A DNA stretch of 64,000 bases. Source: Chryseobacterium oncorhynchi (GTDB lineage: Bacteria; Bacteroidota; Bacteroidia; Flavobacteriales; Weeksellaceae). This document shows, in pieces, positions 18,166 through 25,889 of the stretch (the stretch's first letter is position 1; each line of letters begins with the position of its first letter). The stretch is from the NCBI RefSeq assembly GCF_002899895.1, contig NZ_PPEI02000006.1, positions 62,001-126,000 on the forward strand, in the 5' to 3' direction. The translations under genes were made by a program, and so were the position numbers. The notes beneath the pieces were generated by a model. The model saw only the letters and a list, made by a program, of their open reading frames with translations. It did no database searches and was not told the DNA's origin.

Positions 18166-18711
18166 ATGGGAGCACCACATAACATCAAAAGATATGGAGA
18201 AGTCTGGCCGGAATTTAGAATCCGTTTTGGACTTGAAATATTAAATAAATTAAAAGATAAAGTAATCATATCTGGCGGAGGGGCATGGCATTTTATGTCA
18301 GAAACAGGACATACAGAATACAAACATGCTCATGATCACAAGGACATTGATGTATTTGTAATGAAAGAAAATGTTGCTGAGGTAGTGATGATTCTTCAGC
18401 AGGAGGGATTTCAGAAAGTATGGACACGTTATGATCATCTGCCAAGTGAAGAAAATTTCCGCAGATATGAAAAAACAGTAGAATGGGAAAATGATAAATT
18501 CAATAGGATTACCATTGATTTTTTTGAAAAAGATAATCTTGAAACGGTAATAGCCAATGGATTTACTGTTGTGGAACCTGGTGTTCTACTTTCATTCTAC
18601 AGAAATATTCATTCCAGTGATAAATGCTGGGCAGTAATGGCTGTAAAAGATTTAATACAAAAGGGAATCGATCCGGTAGGACATTCCTTATTAAGTAAAA
18701 TACCAAAATAA
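18166..18711 (+). CDS. Nucleotidyltransferase-like protein in the RtcB/PrfH operon
   Basis: 181 residues. The sequence has the layout of a polymerase-beta-type nucleotidyltransferase: a glycine-rich turn ISGGGAWHF at 35-43, a metal-binding D60-I-D62 in HKDIDVFV, and a third acidic residue D118 in RITIDFF. I infer the fold from this pattern; I do not recognise a named family. It starts 84 bases after rtcB and stops 2 bases before prfH. A role in RNA end processing or tailing before or after ligation would fit the operon, but an unrelated substrate is possible. Confidence 0.78.
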   Translation: MGAPHNIKRYGEVWPEFRIRFGLEILNKLKDKVIISGGGAWHFMSETGHTEYKHAHDHKDIDVFVMKENVAEVVMILQQEGFQKVWTRYDHLPSEENFRRYEKTVEWENDKFNRITIDFFEKDNLETVIANGFTVVEPGVLLSFYRNIHSSDKCWAVMAVKDLIQKGIDPVGHSLLSKIPK

Positions 18712-18713
18712 CA

Positions 18714-19412
18714 ATGGAAAAATTGATACAAATAACTTCAGGGAGAGGTCCTTTAGAGTGCCAATGGGTAGTTTCCAAGGTTCTAAAGACTCTTCTTGAA
18801 GAAGTAAAAGAAAATAATATAGAATATGAGATCATTCATCGTGAAAACGGTGATGAAAATCTGACATTGAAATCTGTAACCTTGCTTTTAAAAGGAAAAG
18901 ATATAAAAGAATTCTTACAAACATGGTTAGGAAGTATTTGTTGGGTAGGCAAAAGTACATTCAGAAAACTGCATAAAAGAAGTAACTGGTTCATTGGGAT
19001 CTTCGAATTGGAAAATTTGAAAACCATAGACTTTAAAGAAAGAGATATCAAATTTCAAACTGCCAGAAGCCAGGGGAGTGGCGGGCAGAATGTCAACAAG
19101 GTGAATACAGCCGTTCGGGCGACTCACTTTCCAAGTAAACAGTCTGTGTTTGTGCAGGATTCCAGATCACAATTGGAAAATAAGAAACTTTCCATTATCA
19201 GATTAAAGGAAAAGGTAATGGGAGTCTACATTCAACAATTGGAAAGTAAAATGAAAGAAACATGGAGCCTCAATCTTCAGGTGGAGCGTGGAAACCCTGT
19301 TCGTACATTTATGGGAACAGATTTTAAGAAAAATTATCAGGATAAATCCTATAAAAGACAAAGGAATGTCCTTAAAAATGAATTAAAAAATTACAGCAAT
19401 GACCTTAACTAA
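18714..19412 (+). CDS. prfH: Peptide chain release factor-like protein PrfH
   Basis: 232 residues, shorter than RF1/RF2 (~360). The peptidyl-tRNA hydrolysis motif GGQ is at 123-125 in [11 protein letters not shown], followed by the RF-type SRSQLENKK segment. The N-terminal ~110 residues replace the stop-codon reading domain; no PxT or SPF tripeptide is visible. PrfH proteins are encoded with RtcB and are known to act on ribosomes with damaged 16S rRNA, releasing the nascent chain so that the RNA can be repaired. The ATG follows the preceding stop by 2 bases and the gene overlaps the next by 14 bases, indicating tight translational coupling. Confidence 0.94.
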   Translation: MEKLIQITSGRGPLECQWVVSKVLKTLLEEVKENNIEYEIIHRENGDENLTLKSVTLLLKGKDIKEFLQTWLGSICWVGKSTFRKLHKRSNWFIGIFELENLKTIDFKERDIKFQTARSQGSGGQNVNKVNTAVRATHFPSKQSVFVQDSRSQLENKKLSIIRLKEKVMGVYIQQLESKMKETWSLNLQVERGNPVRTFMGTDFKKNYQDKSYKRQRNVLKNELKNYSNDLN

Positions 19413-19908
19413 AAATAAATACTATTTTGAAGCCCTGGACAATTTTCCATATAATATGGCTGAGTGTCTGGATGCCTTGAATTATGCACTTTCCTACGAA
19501 CCTGAAGACGCAGATAGCCTATGTCTGATGGGTAGAGTATATTCAGAAGTTTTAAAAGACTATGAGACCGGAAAAAAATATTTCGAAGAAGCTATGCAAA
19601 GCAATATAGGAAACGTGAATACACCCAGATATTATATTGAATGTCTTTTAAGCAATGAAGATTATGAAGAAGCAGAAAAACTGATTGGATATGCTTTAAG
19701 AATGAAAGGTATAGATAAATCAGAGATTCTAAACTGTAAATCTCTTTTAATGGAAAGAAAAGGACAATATAAGCAAGCTCTGGAGGAACTTAAAGAGGCT
19801 AGAAAATTCAGTTATTGCAGAAGCTCCCTAGAAATACTGGAAGATCGTGAAAAACTGATTAAGGATAAAATGCCTGCACCAAGAACCCGAAAAAAGACAG
19901 TTGCTTAA
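19399..19908 (+). CDS. TPR-repeat protein, last gene of the RtcB/PrfH operon
   Basis: 169 residues, soluble, all-helical. At least three tetratricopeptide-like repeats: ADSLCLMGRVYSEVLKDYET (about 36-55), the following YFEEAMQ helix, and SEILNCKSLLMERKGQYKQA (about 113-132). The C-terminal tail is basic (PAPRTRKKTVA). TPR proteins act as protein-protein scaffolds. The 14-base overlap with prfH suggests it works with that product, perhaps as an adaptor to the ribosome or to RtcB; this is inference. Confidence 0.82.
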   Translation: MTLTKNKYYFEALDNFPYNMAECLDALNYALSYEPEDADSLCLMGRVYSEVLKDYETGKKYFEEAMQSNIGNVNTPRYYIECLLSNEDYEEAEKLIGYALRMKGIDKSEILNCKSLLMERKGQYKQALEELKEARKFSYCRSSLEILEDREKLIKDKMPAPRTRKKTVA

Positions 19909-19926
19909 TCAATGTGTTTAATTAAA

Positions 19927-19960
19927 AAAATAAGCTTTCATTTGAAAGCTTATTTTTTAT
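19927..19960. terminator. Terminator of the RNA-repair operon (bidirectional)
   Basis: AATAAGCTTTCA / TGAAAGCTTATT stem with a T run on the + strand and an A run upstream. It separates the operon from the convergent cytochrome genes. Confidence 0.82.
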
Positions 19961-20243
19961 TAACAGAGATCAGATAATCATATACCATTTGATGTTGTTC
20001 ATCATTAAGCTTAGCCTTAGGAGCCATTCTGCTTAAGGTATTAATCCAGCCCTGATTGTCATGCTTTGTCGGTTCAGGCAGTTTGTGACATTTTGCACAG
20101 GAATTTTCAAAAATAGTTTTTCCCTGAGCCAACTGTTCAGATGAGGTATACTTCGGCCCTGTTACAGCCGTACTTTTTGGGCCACAAGACACCAGAAATG
20201 CTGATGCTGCAATACCGCTTAAGATTAACTTTTTCATACCCAT
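19950..20243 (-). CDS. Small c-type cytochrome lipoprotein (copy 2)
   Basis: 97 residues. Lipoprotein signal (AASAFLVSC, Cys20) and a single heme c site CAKCH in NSCAKCHKLPEP; a C-terminal Met (MAPKAKL) is the likely sixth ligand. The start could also be two codons later. It is a paralogue of the gene immediately upstream: both share GKTIFENSC.KCHKLP, MAPKAKL and a YDYLISV-type tail. Predicted to be a periplasm-facing electron carrier anchored by lipid. Gap to the paralogue is 15 bases plus its start region, so the pair is an operon. Confidence 0.9.
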   Translation of the reverse strand: MGMKKLILSGIAASAFLVSCGPKSTAVTGPKYTSSEQLAQGKTIFENSCAKCHKLPEPTKHDNQGWINTLSRMAPKAKLNDEQHQMVYDYLISVNKK

Positions 20244-20258
20244 ATTTTTGTTTGTTGA

Positions 20259-20552
20259 TTACTTCTTTACAGAAACAATATAATCATAAACCCACTTGTG
20301 CTGATCATCTGTAAGTTTTGCTTTTGGAGCCATTGCATTCATAATTCCCACCCATTGTACAGAATTGTGTGACGTAGGATCAGGGAGTTTATGGCACTTT
20401 CCACAAGAGTTCTCAAAAATAGTTTTCCCTTGAGCAATCTCTTCAGCCGTAGATGTTGCACTTCCAGCAACAGCAGTAGATGGTGAAGCTTTCGGAGTAC
20501 AGGAAACTAAAAAGATAGCAGTGAATGATACCGCAGCAATGAGTTTTTTCAT
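20259..20552 (-). CDS. Small c-type cytochrome lipoprotein (copy 1)
   Basis: 97 residues from the ATG at 20552 (MKKLIAAVSFTAIFLVSC); an upstream in-frame start at 20576 would break the signal peptide. One heme c motif CGKCH and MAPKAKL as probable axial Met region. It is the tandem paralogue of the gene downstream, clearly by local duplication. The partner oxidase or reductase is not obvious nearby; the cbb3 locus lies 33 kb away. It is divergently arranged with meaB. Confidence 0.9.
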   Translation of the reverse strand: MKKLIAAVSFTAIFLVSCTPKASPSTAVAGSATSTAEEIAQGKTIFENSCGKCHKLPDPTSHNSVQWVGIMNAMAPKAKLTDDQHKWVYDYIVSVKK

Positions 20553-20713
20553 GTTTCTTATTTTGATATATAACAAATGTAATAAATTCCGGAACCCTTT
20601 GATACAGTGGGTTGTAGTTTTAATTTAGAAGAAATAAAAATTAAAATACTGTGAATAATAAAATGTGAATTGATCCATAATCAACCTTTTGTGTTGACAT
20701 TGATACTGAACTC

Positions 20714-20744
20714 TTGACCATTCACTTTTTAATTATTATTTTTG
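20714..20744 (+). promoter_or_regulatory. meaB promoter giving a probable leaderless or near-leaderless mRNA
   Basis: TTG (20714-20716) and TATTTTTG (20737-20744) with 20 bases between them. The ATG at 20750 lies only 5 bases after the -7 element, which is where transcription would start. Confidence 0.65.
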
Positions 20745-20749
20745 AATCA

Positions 20750-21742
20750 ATGAAATTTTCTACAGAAGAACTAATTGAGGGAATACAATCAGGAAACAAA
20801 CGCCTGATTGCAAAAGCGATTACCTTAGTTGAAAGTAAAAAGGCAGAGCACAGAATACAGGCAGAGGAACTTCTGAAAAGAATTATGCCCTTTACAGGAA
20901 AGTCAGTAAGAGTAGGAGTTACAGGAGTTCCGGGTGCCGGAAAATCTACCTTTATTGAAAGCTTCGGGAGGTTGGCTATTGCTCAGGGTAAAAAAGTAGC
21001 CGTTCTCGCTATTGACCCCAGTTCTTCAATCAATAAAGGAAGTATTTTGGGAGACAAAACCCGTATGGAAGAATTAGCCAAAGAAGAAAATGCTTTCATA
21101 CGCCCTTCCCCAAGTTCCGGATTTTTAGGAGGGGTTGCCAATACCACCTTTGAAACCATGATGATTTGTGAAGCCGCAGGCTATGATTACATTTTGATTG
21201 AAACCGTTGGAGTAGGACAGTCAGAAGTTTTGGTTGCAGATATTACCGATGTTTTTCTATTTCTTAAAATTATTGGTGGCGGAGATGAACTTCAGGGAAT
21301 AAAACGTGGTATTATGGAAATGGTAGACGTTATATTTATTAATAAAGTAGACCAGGATAATTTTCAAAAGGCAAAAAACACAAGAATGGAGTTAAAAAGA
21401 GCCTTAGATTTTATTCCACCTAAAGAAAAAGGATGGAAAATTCCTGTATTATTAGGATCAGCTTTACATAATGAAGGACTGCAGGAAATTTATGACAAGA
21501 TCTCTGAATTTATTGACCTGAAAAAGAATGCCGGACGCTTTGAAGAAATTCGTACTCAGCAGGCAGAGAAACGCTTCGAGTATTGGGTGAAAGAATATAT
21601 TTTATCGCTGATGAAAAAAAGCAATGCAGCAGAAGAAGCTTACTTTATGCACAAAAAAAATGCTTCAGAGATGATTTCTAATCCAAGCACTGAAGCAAAA
21701 TTATTTGTTGAAAAATTTTTATTGGGAGAAAACAGAGATTAA
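20750..21742 (+). CDS. meaB: Methylmalonyl-CoA mutase-associated GTPase MeaB
   Basis: 330 residues from the ATG at 20750; a longer in-frame start at 20714 would run through the promoter. A G3E-family GTPase that protects and reloads methylmalonyl-CoA mutase with adenosylcobalamin. Walker A GVPGAGKST at about 60-68, switch region DPSSSINKGSILGDKTRM, ETVGVGQSE, and the base-specificity motif NKVD. C-terminal helical extension as in MeaB dimers. The mutase gene is 7 kb upstream on the same strand, supporting the role. Stop codon overlaps the stop of the convergent gene. Confidence 0.96.
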   Translation: MKFSTEELIEGIQSGNKRLIAKAITLVESKKAEHRIQAEELLKRIMPFTGKSVRVGVTGVPGAGKSTFIESFGRLAIAQGKKVAVLAIDPSSSINKGSILGDKTRMEELAKEENAFIRPSPSSGFLGGVANTTFETMMICEAAGYDYILIETVGVGQSEVLVADITDVFLFLKIIGGGDELQGIKRGIMEMVDVIFINKVDQDNFQKAKNTRMELKRALDFIPPKEKGWKIPVLLGSALHNEGLQEIYDKISEFIDLKKNAGRFEEIRTQQAEKRFEYWVKEYILSLMKKSNAAEEAYFMHKKNASEMISNPSTEAKLFVEKFLLGENRD

Positions 21743-22287
21743 AGTTTTTCCTTTTCCTGTTTTACTTCACTTTTAGAAACATACCCGTCATAGGTGATCG
21801 GTTGTCTGTCATTACTTCTCATAGAAACGAATGCCTTACCATTTTTAAAGATCTCAATATTGATCTCATCCACAGTTTTTACATCGTTAGGCTTGATCCT
21901 AAAAACCCAAGTACCCTTTTTATTCTGAGACTTATTAATAGTAAAGTCTTTTGAAGTAAATCTATAACTGTTATTGTCTGTATTTCCATAAGTTGGGTTG
22001 AATAATCTTCCAAAGTAAGGCAATACTACAACTACATTACTTTTTGTTACATCAATTGTGTAATCACCATCCAGATTCAACATTCTGGTAGAAGTAGTGT
22101 TCGGTAGTGAATTCATAACGTTGATCACATCATAATTCGTAGGATTGGCTCTTTGGGCATGGAAAGTAAATTCCTGAGAATCCACCAACGTATTCACTAT
22201 TTTTGGATCTGATGAACCCTGTGATGCGCAGCTCTGAAAGAAGAACAAAAATCCAAAGATCATCAGAAGAGAAATATACTTTTTCAT
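21739..22287 (-). CDS. DUF4251-type lipoprotein
   Basis: 182 residues from the ATG at 22287; a start at 22329 would place 14 residues before the signal peptide. Lipoprotein signal with Cys20 (LFFFQSCASQ). The mature region matches the Bacteroidota DUF4251 pattern: F.AQRANP, VVLPYFGRLFN, TYGNTDNNSYRFTSKDF and a KGTWVFRIKP block. Function of the family is unknown; predicted beta-rich and periplasmic. A TATATTTG element on the minus strand (22334-22327) is a likely promoter. Its stop codon shares bases 21739-21742 with the meaB stop. Confidence 0.88.
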   Translation of the reverse strand: MKKYISLLMIFGFLFFFQSCASQGSSDPKIVNTLVDSQEFTFHAQRANPTNYDVINVMNSLPNTTSTRMLNLDGDYTIDVTKSNVVVVLPYFGRLFNPTYGNTDNNSYRFTSKDFTINKSQNKKGTWVFRIKPNDVKTVDEINIEIFKNGKAFVSMRSNDRQPITYDGYVSKSEVKQEKEKL

Positions 22288-22393
22288 AATAAATATAATT
22301 ATTACATTTAAACAGCAAAATGTATGCAAATATATTCCTCTTTCAACATTTTGGAATAAAAATTGTTAAGGTTGAATTATTAACACTCAAACT

Positions 22394-23200
22394 ATGAAAG
22401 TTACACATCTATTTGGAATTGGAGCAATCGCTCTGTCGATCACAGCTTGTACGACAAACCCTATTACGGGGAGGTCATCTTTACAGCTGGCCAATAATTC
22501 AGAAATTTTAACAATGTCTTCGCAAGAGTACAAAACGACATTGTCTAAGGGTAAGGTAATTACCGGAACATCAGATGCTAAGAGAGTGGTAAATGTAGGA
22601 AACAGAATAAAAAATGCAGCAGAAAGATATTATCAAAATATAGGAAGATCAGCAGATCTTGCCAGCTATAGTTGGGAATTTAATCTTCTGCAAAGTAACG
22701 AACTGAATGCATGGTGTATGCCTGGAGGTAAGGTAGCTGTTTACACAGGGATCTTACCGATTACAAAGGATGATAATGGTCTTGCTGTGGTAATGGGACA
22801 TGAAGTTTCACACGCATTGGCAGGGCATGGAAACGAAAGAATTTCTCAAGCTATGATGGCTCAGTACGGAGGAGCTATTCTTGGAGGAGCAATTTCAAAT
22901 GCACAATGGGCCAACGTTTTTCAAAAAGTATATCCTATTGGTTCTCAGGTAGCATTATTGAAATATGGTAGAGGACAGGAGTCAGAAGCTGATGAAATGG
23001 GACTTTATCTAATGTCTATGGCAGGATATGATCCAAGAGCTGCTATTCCTTTCTGGAACAGAATGGAGGGAGCTTCTTCAGGAGCAAGACAACCTGAGTT
23101 TTTATCCACTCACCCGAATCCTGAGACAAGAATCTCAGATATCAATAAAGATTTACCAAAAGCTTTAGAATATTATAAGGCTGCAGGAGGAAAAATGTAA
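22394..23200 (+). CDS. M48-family zinc metalloprotease lipoprotein
   Basis: 268 residues. Lipoprotein signal with a cysteine near residue 19 (ALSITACTTNP). The zinc site is H136-E137-x-x-H140 in GHEVSHALAGH, and the third ligand is the Glu in GQESEADEMGL. This is the catalytic domain of BepA/LoiP/Oma1-like proteases, which degrade misfolded outer-membrane proteins. Size fits a single-domain LoiP/YcaL-like enzyme without TPR repeats. Own terminator follows. Confidence 0.94.
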   Translation: MKVTHLFGIGAIALSITACTTNPITGRSSLQLANNSEILTMSSQEYKTTLSKGKVITGTSDAKRVVNVGNRIKNAAERYYQNIGRSADLASYSWEFNLLQSNELNAWCMPGGKVAVYTGILPITKDDNGLAVVMGHEVSHALAGHGNERISQAMMAQYGGAILGGAISNAQWANVFQKVYPIGSQVALLKYGRGQESEADEMGLYLMSMAGYDPRAAIPFWNRMEGASSGARQPEFLSTHPNPETRISDINKDLPKALEYYKAAGGKM

Positions 23201-23222
23201 TTAGAATTTTAATCTTGAGTAG

Positions 23223-23256
23223 AGCCTTATTAAATTTTTAGTAAATTTGGTAAGGC
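23223..23256 (+). terminator. Rho-independent terminator of the M48 gene
   Basis: A 14-bp stem AGCCTTATTAAATT / AATTTGGTAAGGCT (with G-T pairs) followed by T6. A TAAATTTG at 23242-23249 inside it could double as -7 element for the next gene. Confidence 0.75.
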
Positions 23257-23287
23257 TTTTTTAATGTAACCACCTAAACACAATATT

Positions 23288-23599
23288 ATGAAGAGTTTAT
23301 CAATTACCGGACTTATCCTCTTAGCAGTTTCAGCTTTACTTTTTTATCTTACCACTGATTTTGCAGTAGAACAGATTAAAATATCTCATATCATGGGAAT
23401 GATGGCTGGGGTAGGTATAGGATTAATCATTGGCGGAATGGTAGGATACCTAAGCAAAGGAAGCGCGATGAAGGCGGAACAAAAGAAAAAAGAATTCAAG
23501 CAGCTTCAAAAGGAAAAAGAAGAACTTGAAAAGCAGGCTGCAGAAATTGCAAAACGCCAGGCTGAGCTTGAAAATCAAAATAAAAATCCTCAAATATAA
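23288..23599 (+). CDS. Small two-helix membrane protein with coiled coil
   Basis: 103 residues. Two membrane helices (about 5-22 and 35-57, the second glycine-rich: GMMAGVGIGLIIGGMVGYL), then a charged coiled coil (QKKKEFKQLQKEKEELEKQA, about 62-100). No known domain. Its last codons form the upstream arm of its own terminator. Real gene judging by composition and placement; function unknown. Confidence 0.75.
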   Translation: MKSLSITGLILLAVSALLFYLTTDFAVEQIKISHIMGMMAGVGIGLIIGGMVGYLSKGSAMKAEQKKKEFKQLQKEKEELEKQAAEIAKRQAELENQNKNPQI

Positions 23600-23615
23600 A
23601 ATTTGAGGATTTTAA
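23583..23615. terminator. Terminator overlapping the end of a coding region
   Basis: Stem AAAATCCTCAAAT / ATTTGAGGATTTT (23583-23595 with 23601-23613). The upstream arm lies in the last coding codons of the small membrane protein gene. It can also serve the porin gene on the opposite strand. Confidence 0.75.
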
Positions 23616-23636
23616 GTTGTTATTCTTGATCGTTGA

Positions 23637-24248
23637 TTAAAATTTATATCCCAAACCTACCATAAATAAGTTAGGTCTGTTGTCATATCTGATCTCAGAA
23701 CCCGAAACCTTGTTGATGAAGTTTCTTTCATCCTTACTGAATGCGCCTTCATATTTTGCATTTACAATAAGCTTTTTGATTTCAAGCTGTGCCCCGAATT
23801 GATATCCAACTGTAAAATTGTTTTTAGCATTTTCCTTAAAGTCATTATAGGTATTGTCTTTGCTTAGATTAAAGCTTCCGACAGGTCCTACAAAAACTCC
23901 TAGCATATTACCTAAAACATTATATCCTAAAAGAACCGGAACATCAATACGGTTGCTTTTAACATCAAAAGTTGTGTTCTCTGTAGTAAACTCATTTTTG
24001 AAGTGAGTATAGTAAATTTCCGGCATCAAAAAGAATGCAGTAGGCAGCCCTACCTTTAAGGAAAGTCCTGCATTGAATCCTACATTGTTTTTTCCTGTTC
24101 CTTCAATAGCATCATTCACGGTTCCTTTAATGTTTGACCATGATGGTGAGCCTGTAGGAAATATTAAGTTAGCTTTAGCTGCCAGTGATATCTGTGCAGA
24201 AGCCCACATTGAAAACCCTACTAACGCTATACTAAGTACCTTTTTCAT
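23637..24248 (-). CDS. Outer-membrane beta-barrel protein (PorT-like porin family)
   Basis: 203 residues with a signal peptide (MKKVLSIALVGFSMWASAQ). Alternating hydrophobic strands, for example VPVLLGYNVLGNMLGVFVGPV and FTVGYQFGAQLEIKKLIVNAKYEG, end in LFMVGLGYKF with a terminal Phe, typical of a small 8-stranded barrel. It overlaps the end of the MlaF-like gene by 17 bases, so it is the last gene of the lipid-transport section of this operon. A link to outer-membrane lipid homeostasis is suggested only by position. Confidence 0.85.
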   Translation of the reverse strand: MKKVLSIALVGFSMWASAQISLAAKANLIFPTGSPSWSNIKGTVNDAIEGTGKNNVGFNAGLSLKVGLPTAFFLMPEIYYTHFKNEFTTENTTFDVKSNRIDVPVLLGYNVLGNMLGVFVGPVGSFNLSKDNTYNDFKENAKNNFTVGYQFGAQLEIKKLIVNAKYEGAFSKDERNFINKVSGSEIRYDNRPNLFMVGLGYKF

Positions 24249-25041
24249 TATCGTCTATTTTTGTATTTTCAATCGTTTTATTATTCTCAAGTAAGTATTC
24301 TCTCAGTTCTTTAAACAGTTCTGAAGAATAAACGAAATCAATCAGATTTTTATTGCCTGCAGTAATCAGGATATCCTTATTACCCTCCCATTCTTTGATT
24401 CCGAGTCTTAGGTATACAATTTTCTCGCCAATCGTCATTACAGAGTTCATATCGTGAGTATTGATGATGGTTGTGGTATTATATTCCTTGGTGATTTCAT
24501 AAAGAAGATCATCAATTACCTTTGAAGTATATGGGTCTAGTCCGGAATTGGGTTCATCACAGAACAAATATTTAGGATTGTTTACAATTGCTCTTGCAAT
24601 GGCAACCCTTTTTTGCATTCCTCCCGAAATTTCAGAAGGGTATTTTTTATCCGCTTTGTCAAGATGTACTCTTCCTATTACTTCGAAAACTCTTTTCTTT
24701 TTCTCTCTGTAAGTAAGATTCGTGAACATATCAAGCGGGAACATAATGTTTTCCTCTACTGTTAAGGAATCAAACAAGGCGCTTCCCTGAAATACGGTTC
24801 CGATTTCTGAACGAAGGTGTTGTTTTTCTTCCCTGTTCATCGTGTTTACATCTCTGCCGTCAAATAAGATTTCTCCGGATGATGGCATATAAACATTCAA
24901 TAAACTTTTTAGAAAAACGGTTTTTCCTGAGCCACTTTGCCCAATGATTAAGTTTACTTTTCCTTTATCAAATGAAGTTGAAATTCCCTTAAGTACTTCA
25001 ACATCATCAAAACTTTTCTTAAGATCCTTTACCTCAATCAT
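24232..25041 (-). CDS. ABC transporter ATP-binding protein, MlaF type
   Basis: 269 residues from the ATG at 25041 (MIEVKDLKKSFDD); longer in-frame starts lie inside the permease gene. Walker A IGQSGSGKTVFLKS (~32-45), Q-loop TVFQGSALFDSL, signature SGGMQKRVAIARA, Walker B YLFCDEPNSGLDP and H-loop NTHDM. The SALFDSLTVEENI pattern is typical of MlaF, the ATPase of the Mla phospholipid transporter. The start codon overlaps the MlaE stop by one base (TAATG). Confidence 0.95.
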   Translation of the reverse strand: MIEVKDLKKSFDDVEVLKGISTSFDKGKVNLIIGQSGSGKTVFLKSLLNVYMPSSGEILFDGRDVNTMNREEKQHLRSEIGTVFQGSALFDSLTVEENIMFPLDMFTNLTYREKKKRVFEVIGRVHLDKADKKYPSEISGGMQKRVAIARAIVNNPKYLFCDEPNSGLDPYTSKVIDDLLYEITKEYNTTTIINTHDMNSVMTIGEKIVYLRLGIKEWEGNKDILITAGNKNLIDFVYSSELFKELREYLLENNKTIENTKIDDNEKGT

Positions 25042-25793
25042 TAGCTTAATATTAATTGGGTTAAAATTAATTCGGAAATGATAATGAATACCATTGTCCA
25101 TACCACAGCCTGCGTACTGGCTCTACCTACTTCAAGAGATCCACCTTTTACATAATATCCGAAATAGGACGGAACTGTTGCAATGATGAATGCGAATACA
25201 GTGGTTTTAGCAAATGCATAATAGATAAATAAATTAGGCATATACATTTGAATACCAGTGATATAGTCGTTAGGCGTCCAGTTTCCTGTTAATAGCCCTG
25301 CAATATAACCTCCGCCAATACCAAATACAATACTGATAGCGATAAGCAAGGGATTGAAAAGCATACAGGCAATGATTTTTGGAAATATCAAAAAGTTGGG
25401 TGAATTTACTCCCATAATATCCAAGGCATCAATTTGCTCAGTAACTCTCATTGTTCCAATACTGGAAGCAATATAGGAACCTACTTTTCCGGCTAAAATT
25501 AAACTGATAATGGTAGGTGCAAATTCCAAAATAAGTACTGCTTTTGTTGCATATCCTACGAAAGCGGGAGGAATAGGAAAAGAAGAAGCATCAAAGTTAT
25601 TGAACATTTGAATAGCAACTACAGCTCCCACAAATATAGATGTGAAGATCACAAGTCCGAAAGAATTTACTCCCAAATCATTAATTTCTCTCATGAACAG
25701 CTTCCAAAAAACCCTCATTTTCTGGGGTTTCTGCAGGGATTTTCCTAGAAAAATCATATATTCTCCTACTGCTGTGAAAAACTTTTTTAACAT
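25041..25793 (-). CDS. ABC transporter permease, MlaE family
   Basis: 250 residues, five to six membrane helices, with the MlaE hallmark LILAGKVGSYIASSIGTMRVTEQIDALD region at about 100-127, ending IMGVNSP. It forms the inner-membrane channel that passes phospholipid between the membrane and an MCE/MlaD ring. The MlaD homologue is not here but at 43327 in this window. Tightly coupled to the ATPase gene downstream and 96 bases after the sugar transferase gene. Confidence 0.94.
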   Translation of the reverse strand: MLKKFFTAVGEYMIFLGKSLQKPQKMRVFWKLFMREINDLGVNSFGLVIFTSIFVGAVVAIQMFNNFDASSFPIPPAFVGYATKAVLILEFAPTIISLILAGKVGSYIASSIGTMRVTEQIDALDIMGVNSPNFLIFPKIIACMLFNPLLIAISIVFGIGGGYIAGLLTGNWTPNDYITGIQMYMPNLFIYYAFAKTTVFAFIIATVPSYFGYYVKGGSLEVGRASTQAVVWTMVFIIISELILTQLILS

Positions 25794-25889
25794 ACTGCTA
25801 AATTAGACTTTTTTATTGAATTAGGCTAAGGTTGAAGCGAAGACTAAAGTCTAGGAAATGTTAAAATTATCCTCACCTTAAGCTTAGCT

